A stretch of 64,000 nucleotides of DNA, from positions 186,001 to 250,000 of the forward strand of contig NZ_CP031155.1 of NCBI RefSeq assembly GCF_003344885.1, written 5' to 3'. The notes under the pieces are model-generated. The model saw only the letters and a program-made list of their open reading frames with translations. It did not search any database and was not told the DNA's origin. The DNA comes from Altererythrobacter sp. ZODW24. Its GTDB lineage: Bacteria; Pseudomonadota; Alphaproteobacteria; Sphingomonadales; Sphingomonadaceae. The number at the start of each line of letters is the position of its first letter. Position 1 is the first letter of the stretch. Positions 40,841 through 48,511 of this stretch are shown here, one piece after another. The position numbers and the translations under genes were made by a program.

Positions 40841-41124
40841 TTCTCATCGTTTTGTGTCTTTCTGGATGCTCTTACCGCACGGACTTTCCGCATATAGGCG
40901 AGGTATCCTCGCCACATCCAGATCAAGAATAGAATGATAGCTGGGGTAACAAAAAGGACGGCCTCAATGACGCTCGGCTTTTCATTCGAATGAACGATAA
41001 ATCCGTAAATGAGCCACAAAAACAATGGAAAGAACGGCGCTAAGGACGAAACGCCAGACATATAAGGCCACCCATCGCCTATGTCTTCGTCTATCCAATC
41101 TATGTAGGCATTCCAGTATTTCAC
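40837..41124 (-). CDS. Small two-TM membrane protein, unknown function
   Basis: 95 aa: start YWNAYIDWIDEDIGDGW, TM1 about residues 27-44, TM2 about 52-73, then a basic RGYLAYMRKVRAVRASRK tail. AT-richer than its neighbours. It shares with the 94-residue protein at 31078-31362 the Tyr/Asp-rich start, SS...PLFL in TM1 and overall length, so the two may be distant relatives. No function can be given. Confidence 0.65.
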   Translation of the reverse strand: MKYWNAYIDWIDEDIGDGWPYMSGVSSLAPFFPLFLWLIYGFIVHSNEKPSVIEAVLFVTPAIILFLIWMWRGYLAYMRKVRAVRASRKTQNDEN

Positions 41125-41161
41125 GTTGCGTTTAGTGCCTCTATTAGAGGTAGAGTAACGA

Positions 41162-41191
41162 AGACCCAGCTTTCTCTGGGATGACGAGGGG
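41162..41191. repeat. REP-like intergenic palindrome
   Basis: CCCAG, loop CTTTCT, CTGGG, followed by ATGACGAGGGG; read on the other strand it has the form CGTCATCCCAG-AGAAAG-CTGGGTCTT. This is the pattern of short dispersed intergenic palindromes common in alphaproteobacteria. It stands between two minus-strand genes, next to a 13-bp palindrome at 41138-41150 (CCTCTATTAGAGG). Confidence 0.5.
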
Positions 41192-41214
41192 CGATTGAAC
41201 CACTCCCGTTCCCC

Positions 41215-42621
41215 TCAATCCCCAGTCAAAATCCGGTCGACCAGCTGCTTCACGCTTGGTGTGAAGTTGTTGCTGTAGAACGGGTCCTGCTTGAACCGGT
41301 ATGCGCTGTGCCCAGCGAACGCGAGATTGTCGTCCGTGTCGCCGCCATGGGCGATGTCTTGCAGGGTTTTCTGGATGCAGAAGCTGCGCGGATCGGCGAG
41401 TTTCCCGGTGGTGAAATCGTCATGGTCTTTCCATGCCGAGAAACCGCAATGCGACAGGCAGCCCATGCAATCCTGTTGGTCCTTACGGATCGTATCGCGG
41501 CTGTCAGGTGTGACAAACACAATGGTCCCGGCGGGCGTCTTAAGTGCCTCCGTATGTCCTTCAGCCATCCACGCATTGGCGCGCTTGCGGTCTTCCGGCT
41601 TGACCCAGAAACTGCGGCCCTTGCCTTCTTCGCTCAGTTGAACGCTTTCGTCACATTCGCCCTTCTTCGTGAAGGGAATCTGGCGTTCACTGCGATGCAT
41701 CAGATCATAGAGGAACGGATTTTTGACCGCCGAAGAATAGAAACCGGTCGGCGAGAATTTGTGGAGTAGGACTTGGCCTGGTTCTACTGTCCGAAGCATG
41801 TCCTTCCAACCCTGCGGTATCGGGCTTTCCTCCGTCAGCAGCGGACGCGTACCGAACTGGAATGCGATCTTGCCGAGTTCTGGGTTATCGATCCAGTTTT
41901 CCCACTCACGCAGGAACCAGACGCCGCCGGCCATAACGATGGCCGTGTCTTCCGAGACGCCTTCCTTGCGCATTGTTTCGCGCAGAGCTTTCACGCGTGG
42001 ATACGGGTCTTCGGGTTGGCGCGGATCTTCGGCGTTAGACAGGCCATTGTGACCGCCAGCAAGCCACGGATCTTCATAGACCACTGCAGCCATGAGGTCG
42101 GGGACCTTATGGTAACTACGCTTCCACAGTGCACGAAACGCACGGGCAGAGCTGATGATCGGCAGGTAGTGGACGTTATAGGCCGCTGCGATTTCAGCGA
42201 GCTTGTAAGGCATACCAGCACCGCAAGTTACGCCGGTGACCATGCCCTTGGTGTTCTCAAGGATACCTTCGAGAATTTGTTGAGCGCCGCCCATTTCCCA
42301 CAACACGTTGATGTTGATGGCGCCTTTGCCGTCTGACATCTCGAAGGCCTTGCGGACCTGTTCTGTGCCGCCGTCGATACCGTATTGGATCAGCTGCTGA
42401 TGGCGCTCGCCGCGCGTTGCCGCGTCGTAAATTTGCGGGATGACATTGCCATCCGCGTCCGTGCTGTCGGCGTTAACCGCGCTGACTGTGCCGATACCGC
42501 CAGCAGCGGCCCATGCGCCCGAACTCATGGAGTTGGTCGCCGATACGCCCTTGCCGCCTTCGATCAGCGGCCATACTTCGCGGCCGCCGTAGATGATCGG
42601 CTTAAGTCCCTTGAATGCCAT
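41215..42621 (-). CDS. Nitronate-monooxygenase-like FMN protein with a C-terminal Cys cluster
   Basis: 468 aa from the ATG at 42621. TIM-barrel of the 2-nitropropane dioxygenase/nitronate monooxygenase group: VSATNSMSSGAWAAAGGIG at the start, GVTCGAGMP, MAGGVWFL and QFGTRPLLTEES. It is about 100 residues longer than typical members, and the extra C-terminal part contains DCMGCLSHCGFSAW (Cys385, 388, 392) and Cys415 in PRSFC, a spacing that could hold an FeS cluster or zinc. Substrate unknown; nitronate oxidation is only the family name. 37 bp after the methyltransferase-like gene. Confidence 0.82.
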   Translation of the reverse strand: MAFKGLKPIIYGGREVWPLIEGGKGVSATNSMSSGAWAAAGGIGTVSAVNADSTDADGNVIPQIYDAATRGERHQQLIQYGIDGGTEQVRKAFEMSDGKGAININVLWEMGGAQQILEGILENTKGMVTGVTCGAGMPYKLAEIAAAYNVHYLPIISSARAFRALWKRSYHKVPDLMAAVVYEDPWLAGGHNGLSNAEDPRQPEDPYPRVKALRETMRKEGVSEDTAIVMAGGVWFLREWENWIDNPELGKIAFQFGTRPLLTEESPIPQGWKDMLRTVEPGQVLLHKFSPTGFYSSAVKNPFLYDLMHRSERQIPFTKKGECDESVQLSEEGKGRSFWVKPEDRKRANAWMAEGHTEALKTPAGTIVFVTPDSRDTIRKDQQDCMGCLSHCGFSAWKDHDDFTTGKLADPRSFCIQKTLQDIAHGGDTDDNLAFAGHSAYRFKQDPFYSNNFTPSVKQLVDRILTGD

Positions 42622-42658
42622 TAAATTTGCGTCCCCAATAAATCTACAATCGGCAGCG

Positions 42659-43399
42659 TTAGGTCCCAGCCCCGCCGCCACCGCGCTTCCCGCGGCAAGT
42701 CTCAATATCCCCCGGCTCCGGCCTCGTCGCCGCCGCCTTAAACTGTGCGTAGTAACCGGCTAGCTCCGGCGCATCCTTAAACGTCACCAGGTCAAAACCG
42801 ACGCGCTTGAACTCGCAGGTCAGCAAGTCAGGCGGGATACCATGTTGGTCGGTCGGTCGGTCCATATCTACCACAATCACCTGTCCCCCGTCACGCAACG
42901 CGGGCCAAAGCCGCCACAGGAACGCGTAAGGCTCACTAACTTCATGATACATATGAACAAGGAAAACGCGGTCGAAGCTGTCTTCGGGCAGGCGCGGATC
43001 ATCGGCATCGCCGGGCTTGATCGATACATTGTCGAGCCGCTCGCGCTCAACCCGGTTGCCCAGGCGCTGTAGAGCTTCGCGGTCGATATCCTGCGCCAAC
43101 ACGCGGCCATCGGTGCCCACACGTTCGGCAAGCCGGACGGTGTAGTACCCCTCGCCTGCGCCAATATCGGCAACGGTCATTCCCGGAGTAATTTCAGCCA
43201 GGTCCATGACCTTCTGCGCTTCGCCCACGCTATCGCGCTTGTCTTCGGTCGAGAATTGGTTCGAGCCGAGGTCAGAAACCGGCCGATCAGGCTGCGGAAA
43301 CTCGAGCGCTGTTTCGGGACGCTTACCGTCCGGACGCATCATGTCGCATCCGGTTATGGCCAACATCGCTGCAGCGCATATGACTATACGGCCGATCAC
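42659..43399 (-). CDS. Lipoprotein with a SAM-methyltransferase fold
   Basis: 246 aa. The N-terminus is a lipoprotein signal (CAAAMLAITGC, Cys18). The rest is a class I methyltransferase domain: VADIGAGEGYYTVRLA (SAM loop), VLAQDIDRE (acidic end of beta 2), PEDSFDRVFLVHMYHEV (motif region) and GGQVIVVDMDRP. Start ATG overlaps the prfB stop by 4 bp. SAM is not expected in the periplasm, so either the enzyme faces the cytoplasm, the lipobox is not used, or the fold binds something else. Confidence 0.85.
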   Translation of the reverse strand: MIGRIVICAAAMLAITGCDMMRPDGKRPETALEFPQPDRPVSDLGSNQFSTEDKRDSVGEAQKVMDLAEITPGMTVADIGAGEGYYTVRLAERVGTDGRVLAQDIDREALQRLGNRVERERLDNVSIKPGDADDPRLPEDSFDRVFLVHMYHEVSEPYAFLWRLWPALRDGGQVIVVDMDRPTDQHGIPPDLLTCEFKRVGFDLVTFKDAPELAGYYAQFKAAATRPEPGDIETCRGKRGGGGAGT

Positions 43400-44523
43400 T
43401 CGACGTCCTCCACCTCTACCGCCTCGCCAGTCACCTGAAGGGCAAGTGCGGCGGAAATAAACGGATCAAGCGCACCGTCCAGAACATCGTCAGGCGCAGT
43501 CGACGTATATCCCGTCCGCAAATCCTTGACCATCTGATACGGTTGCAGAACATAGCTGCGAATCTGGTGACCCCAACCAATTTCGGTCTTCTCCTGGTAC
43601 TCACCTGAGGCCGCCGCCTCGCGCTCTGCCATTTCACGTTCGAACATACGTGCTTTTAGCATATTCATCGCGGTTGCGCGGTTCTTGTGCTGGCTTCGAT
43701 CGTTCTGGCTGGCGACGACAATGCCGGTCGGCTTGTGGGTAATCCGCACCGCAGAGTCGGTCGTGTTAACGTGCTGTCCACCAGCGCCAGAGGCGCGGTA
43801 GGTGTCAATCTTCAGATCGCCTTCGTTGATCTCAATATCGATATCATCGTCGATTACCGGATAGACCCAGACGGAGCTAAAGCTGGTGTGGCGGCGAGCC
43901 GCGCTGTCATAGGGGCTGATGCGAACAAGGCGGTGCACCCCGCTTTCGGTCTTGGAATAGCCATAAGCATTCTCGCCCTTGACCAGCATCGTGGCCGATT
44001 TGATCCCGGCCTGCTCACCTGAATGGTAATCGACCAGTTCGACTTTGTAGCCCTTTTGCTCGGCCCAGCGCGAATACATCCGCTGGAGCATTTCGGCCCA
44101 ATCCTGACTTTCTGTTCCGCCAGCGCCAGCATGAATTTCGATATAGGTGTCGTTGGCGTCAGCCTCACCGGCTAGCAGCGCCTGGACTTTGTCTTTGTCA
44201 GCACGGTCGGCAAGTTTTTGCAGGCTCGCTAGACCTTCGTTGGTGACATCGTCATCGCCCTCGGCCTCGCCCATTTCGACGAATTCGACTGCATCCGACA
44301 TCTCGGATGAAATTTCGCGGACTGTACCAACCGCAGCTTCGAGACGACGACGTTCGCGCATGACCGCTTCGGCGGCCTTGGGATCATCCCACAAAGTCGG
44401 ATCTTCGACACGCGCATTCAGCTCGTCGAGACGGCGCAGCGCACGATCCCAGTCAAGCGACTGGCGTACCAGTGCAAGCGCTGCTTCGATCCGGTCAATG
44501 TTGGCCTGCCCTTCGGCACGCAT
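43396..44523 (-). CDS. prfB: Peptide chain release factor 2
   Basis: Terminates translation at UGA and UAA. 375 aa. The peptidyl-hydrolysis GGQ is in SGAGGQHVNTTDS; the codon-reading tripeptide is SPY instead of E. coli SPF (RISPYDSAARRHTSFSS), a common alphaproteobacterial variant. The gene is one uninterrupted frame, so the +1 programmed frameshift of many prfB genes is absent and autoregulation by that route is not possible here. ATGA overlap with the downstream methyltransferase-like lipoprotein gene. Confidence 0.96.
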   Translation of the reverse strand: MRAEGQANIDRIEAALALVRQSLDWDRALRRLDELNARVEDPTLWDDPKAAEAVMRERRRLEAAVGTVREISSEMSDAVEFVEMGEAEGDDDVTNEGLASLQKLADRADKDKVQALLAGEADANDTYIEIHAGAGGTESQDWAEMLQRMYSRWAEQKGYKVELVDYHSGEQAGIKSATMLVKGENAYGYSKTESGVHRLVRISPYDSAARRHTSFSSVWVYPVIDDDIDIEINEGDLKIDTYRASGAGGQHVNTTDSAVRITHKPTGIVVASQNDRSQHKNRATAMNMLKARMFEREMAEREAAASGEYQEKTEIGWGHQIRSYVLQPYQMVKDLRTGYTSTAPDDVLDGALDPFISAALALQVTGEAVEVEDVE

Positions 44524-44648
44524 AATGGGTCTCCGTAAAGTGGTCCCTAAATGGGCATCTGCGCTTAGCGCACAGGGGAATGATGTAAAGGTTTGGGCAA
44601 AGTTATAGCGGCGAAATCAGGGCAAATCTCAAGCTGACGAAACCCCGG

Positions 44649-47168
44649 CTAATCTCCGCTTGGCGCTTCGGATGTTTCTTCCGGCTCTGCGGCGGGCGAT
44701 GGTTCGGCGGCGGGACGGCGTGTTGCTCCCTGTCTTCCGCGTTTGATCAGTGCGAGAATTTCGTCACGCTTGGCCGCGATTTCATCCTGACGCGTTGTCC
44801 GGGGAGGCTCAGTGTCTGGCTTGAATGCTTCCCAGATTACTGCGGCTTTCGGATCAGTACCGGGCCATCCGTCGAACACCCGTTTGCCGGTTTTACGGCT
44901 GACGCGAACCATCCGGACACCCTTGGGCGCCACGAAGGGATCGCCGCTGAACTTGTCTTTCGAATTACGCGCGAACTGCTTGAAGATCGGAGCAGCCAGC
45001 GTGCCGCCTTGAGCATATCCGCCCATATTACGCGGCGTGTCAAAACCTAGGTAGACACCGGCAACAATGTCAGGCGATCCGCCGACAAACCAGACATTGG
45101 TCGGACCAGTCGTCGTGCCGGTCTTCCCGAACAAGGGGATGCCAAGGTCGCGTAGCGTCACGGCGGTTCCTCGTTGGACAACGCCCTCGAGCATGTGAAC
45201 CGTCTGGAATGCGGTGCGCGCATCCATCGCTTGGACGCCCTGCGATTTCAGGCGCGGCATCGCTTTGCCATCCCATTCCGGCATGTTGCAACTGCTGCAT
45301 TTGCGCTTGTCAGCGCGCCAGATGACTTTGCCAGAGCGGTCCTGCACAAAGTCGATCACGGTCGATTGCGGCAACCGGCCATGGTTGGCGAGCGCCGAGT
45401 AAGCTGTGACCATCTTTTGAACAGTCGTGTCACCAGCACCCAGCGCAAATGCTGGGTAGGGATTATACGATCCAATGCCGACCTTCTCGATGGCCTGCAC
45501 TACGTTCGGCATGCCGGCGTCCATCGCGATATGGACGGTCATCAGGTTCTTCGATTGCTCCAGCCCATAGCGCATCGGATATTCGCCGCCGCCGCGTCCG
45601 CCGCCGAAGTTGCTGAAACATTTCTGGCCGAGCCGCGAGCCCTGATAATAGCAATAGCGGCGATCTGGTATGATCGTCGAAGGCGTCATGCCGTGATCAA
45701 GGCCAGTCGCATAAACAAAGGGCTTAATAGTCGAACCCGGCTGACGCATCGCTTGCGTAGCGCGGTTGAACGAACCGAGCCGGGCATCAAAGCCGCCCTG
45801 CATCGCAAGCACACGGCCGTTCTGGGGGTTCTGCGCCAAGAAGCCGCCTGACACTTCCGGAACCGTCCGTACGCGGTAGCCACTGCCTTGCGGCGAGGCT
45901 GCGATGACATCGCCAGCCTTCAGAGCATTCGGGAGGTTTGCCAGCGGGAATTCCTCACCATCGGCAAATCCGATTTTCGCGCTGCTTCCGGCACGTTCGG
46001 TAACAACACCAACGCGCCAGTCTTTATAGCTAATGCCAAGGTATGAGCTTTGCAGTTGGCCGGCCCAGCTACCTTCATCCAGATCGATTGTTGCAATCGG
46101 TGCCTTCCAAGCACGGTTACCCTGATAGCGCATGATCCCGGCGCGCAAAGCATCGCGGGCCTCGTCTTGCAGCTCAACGTCGAGTGATGTTCTGACCCAC
46201 AGGCCGCCCGCATAGACACTGTGTGGCCCATCGTCGGCAGTCTCGCCGAAGTCCTTGATCAGCTGCCGGCGTACTTCTTCGAGAAAATAGCCTGCATCAG
46301 CCGACCGGCGACGGCTCTTCATCTCGACAATGCCCAGCGGCAAAGCCTTTGCAGCGGTTGCTTCGGCAGGCGTAATAAACTCGTTTTCGGCCATTTGGCC
46401 AAGCACGATATTGCGGCGTACCAGAGCCTGATCGAAATTCTTGGTCCGGCTGTAGGTCTCGGGCGCTTTGGGCAAGATAGCCAGATAGGCCATCTCATGA
46501 AGTTCCAGATCGCCGACATCTTTATCAAAGTAAGCGCGGCTTGCGGCTTGGACACCATAGGTGCGCCGGCCGAGCGGGATTTCGTTGAGATAAAGTTCAA
46601 GGATCTGCTCTTTCTCGAGCACGCCTTCGATCCGGCTAGCGAGGATCATTTCCTTCAGCTTGCGCGTGACCGAATATTCATCGCCGACGAGAATATTCTT
46701 TGCGACTTGCTGCGTGATTGTGGAGCCGCCCTTGGCGCGATCGCCAGAGCCAATCTTCGACACGTAATCGATGACCGCACCAACAAGGCCGGTAAAGTCG
46801 ACACCGCCATGGCTCCAAAAGGTCTTATCTTCAGCGGCCAGATAGGCTTCCGTCAGTTGCTCCGGGAAATCTACGAAACGCAGTTGGACGCGGCGTTCGC
46901 GGGCATAAGAATCAACAATCTCACCATCGATCCCCCGCACCATGGTTGGCAGAGGAGGTTCGTAATCCAAGAGCCGCTTCGCATCAGGCAAATTCCAAGC
47001 GAGGAATATCCAAAACAGCAGCATCAGGACGAACCCGACCACGCCAGCGATAATTCCCCAGCGGAACCACTTACGTTCGCTCCAAGCGGTGCGAACCCAC
47101 GCCGCAGCACCGCTCGCGTCGCGGCGGATGCGGAATTGGACATTCTCGATTGCAGATTGGTCAGCCAT
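44649..47168 (-). CDS. mrcA: Penicillin-binding protein 1A
   Basis: Bifunctional peptidoglycan synthase in the inner membrane, 839 aa. One TM helix (about residues 36-56); glycosyltransferase domain with catalytic Glu in AAEDKTFWSHGGVD and GGSTITQQVAKN; transpeptidase domain with active Ser in RQPGSTIKPFVY, SKNLM and FGKTGTTTGP. Pro/Glu-rich C-terminal tail. Order amidase-mrcA-prfB with rne divergent is conserved in many alphaproteobacteria. Confidence 0.96.
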   Translation of the reverse strand: MADQSAIENVQFRIRRDASGAAAWVRTAWSERKWFRWGIIAGVVGFVLMLLFWIFLAWNLPDAKRLLDYEPPLPTMVRGIDGEIVDSYARERRVQLRFVDFPEQLTEAYLAAEDKTFWSHGGVDFTGLVGAVIDYVSKIGSGDRAKGGSTITQQVAKNILVGDEYSVTRKLKEMILASRIEGVLEKEQILELYLNEIPLGRRTYGVQAASRAYFDKDVGDLELHEMAYLAILPKAPETYSRTKNFDQALVRRNIVLGQMAENEFITPAEATAAKALPLGIVEMKSRRRSADAGYFLEEVRRQLIKDFGETADDGPHSVYAGGLWVRTSLDVELQDEARDALRAGIMRYQGNRAWKAPIATIDLDEGSWAGQLQSSYLGISYKDWRVGVVTERAGSSAKIGFADGEEFPLANLPNALKAGDVIAASPQGSGYRVRTVPEVSGGFLAQNPQNGRVLAMQGGFDARLGSFNRATQAMRQPGSTIKPFVYATGLDHGMTPSTIIPDRRYCYYQGSRLGQKCFSNFGGGRGGGEYPMRYGLEQSKNLMTVHIAMDAGMPNVVQAIEKVGIGSYNPYPAFALGAGDTTVQKMVTAYSALANHGRLPQSTVIDFVQDRSGKVIWRADKRKCSSCNMPEWDGKAMPRLKSQGVQAMDARTAFQTVHMLEGVVQRGTAVTLRDLGIPLFGKTGTTTGPTNVWFVGGSPDIVAGVYLGFDTPRNMGGYAQGGTLAAPIFKQFARNSKDKFSGDPFVAPKGVRMVRVSRKTGKRVFDGWPGTDPKAAVIWEAFKPDTEPPRTTRQDEIAAKRDEILALIKRGRQGATRRPAAEPSPAAEPEETSEAPSGD

Positions 47169-47232
47169 ATTCAGTGGAGCGCCCTAGCATGTAGATTCTG
47201 ACTAGCGCCAGAACCAACTTTACCTGTCAAAA

Positions 47233-48102
47233 TTATTGGCCCGACTGACGGGCGAAAAATATCCGGATTGTCCGTGCCATTACGTCGGCGAACTGCGCCC
47301 TGCCCTCCGTGGAAGCGAGCCGTCTTGCTTCCTCCGGATTGGAGATAAATCCGGACTCGAACAACACAGACGGCACATCGGGTGCACGCAGCACAGCCAA
47401 AGCGGCGCTGCGCTTAGCCTGCGGATGGAAGCGGATCACATCCTCTCCCTCACGGATCGCGAGAGTAGCAAATTCGACGGAACCGGCCTGAGTGCGGCGC
47501 TGCGAGAGTTCAACAAGAATGTCTTCGACGCCGTCCTCCCGCGTGCCGACAGAAACCCCGTTGATCTGGTCTGCTGCATTTTCCCGCGCAGCAAAACGGG
47601 CGGCGGCTTCGCTCGATGCCGTGTTCGACAAAGTATAGATGCTCGCACCTGTCACGCCGCTTTGTTCGCCTGCCGAATCGGCGTGGATGGAAATGAACAG
47701 ATTCGCGCCAAGCCTGCGGGCCAAGTCGTCGCGTTCGGCAGGCAGTAGATAAATGTCGTCCTCTCGCGTCATCGCAACACGGATTCCGCCTTCTTCGACC
47801 AACCTATTCTTGAGTGCTTTTGCGAGACCAAGCGCCAGCGTCTTTTCTTTGAAGCCCGCGCCACTTGCACCGGGATCATGTCCGCCGTGCCCTGGATCAA
47901 TGAGCACCAGAGGCCGACTTGCATCTTGGGGTCCGTAAACCGTCGGCAGCCCGACTTGCTCAGCTGTATCGGGCAAAAGCAGCCGCAATACGTAATCTCT
48001 GCCAAAGTGCGGAACAGGAATCGTAAGCCCGAACGCATAAAGCCCGCCCATCAAAATGACGGGGGCCAAAAACACCATCCAAAGCTGTATGCGTAACGAC
48101 AT
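47233..48102 (-). CDS. N-acetylmuramoyl-L-alanine amidase (Amidase_3)
   Basis: Zinc amidase that cuts peptide stems from murein, used in cell separation. 289 aa from the ATG at 48102 with an N-terminal TM or uncleaved signal (about 8-27). Zinc ligands and catalytic residues: DPGHGGHDPGA (His72), KEKTLALGLA (Glu86), FISIHADS (His) and VLFESGFISN (Glu). No AMIN domain, so shorter than AmiC of E. coli. Next to mrcA (64 bp) and divergent from rne. Confidence 0.95.
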   Translation of the reverse strand: MSLRIQLWMVFLAPVILMGGLYAFGLTIPVPHFGRDYVLRLLLPDTAEQVGLPTVYGPQDASRPLVLIDPGHGGHDPGASGAGFKEKTLALGLAKALKNRLVEEGGIRVAMTREDDIYLLPAERDDLARRLGANLFISIHADSAGEQSGVTGASIYTLSNTASSEAAARFAARENAADQINGVSVGTREDGVEDILVELSQRRTQAGSVEFATLAIREGEDVIRFHPQAKRSAALAVLRAPDVPSVLFESGFISNPEEARRLASTEGRAQFADVMARTIRIFFARQSGQ

Positions 48103-48511
48103 TGCGCTTCTGGTAGGGCGAATACATTGCAATACGCAACATGGTTGCTCCCACTCTACACCGGTGCTAGCTACGTCGCACGGACTATCACGGCACTTTC
48201 GCTGCGATTCCGCAACAGGTTGAAGCAGATAATGACACGCCTCTCCCCGTACCAGCAGCCGCAGCCGCAAGGCAGCGCAGCAGCATGGACGGACCGGGCA
48301 GCGCATGTTTCGCGCATTCAAAATTCTGCAGACACATCGAACGCAGCCCACATGACTGATCATACGACAAGTCACTTGGGCTTTACCCACAAAACCGACC
48401 TAGCTCCGGCACGACGCCGTTCAGCGGGCGGTTTCCACAACTATCGACATATCCCATCGGCATTAGCGGTCTCAGGACCAGCCCCGCCCGGATATGTCCG
48501 GAGAAAATTCA
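48103..48511 (+). other. 409-bp divergent promoter region and likely long rne leader
   Basis: Gene-free stretch between the amidase start and the rne ATG. Several plus-strand frames are open across it but none has a ribosome site plus sensible protein. It should hold both promoters and a long 5' untranslated leader for rne; in E. coli such a leader is the target of RNase E autoregulation. A GGAG eight bases before the rne ATG is the only clear site. Confidence 0.5.

Noticed and set aside
44440-44523. Programmed frameshift at the start of prfB
   Set aside because: The gene is one continuous frame with a complete N-terminus; no in-frame TGA or slippery CTTTGA is needed.
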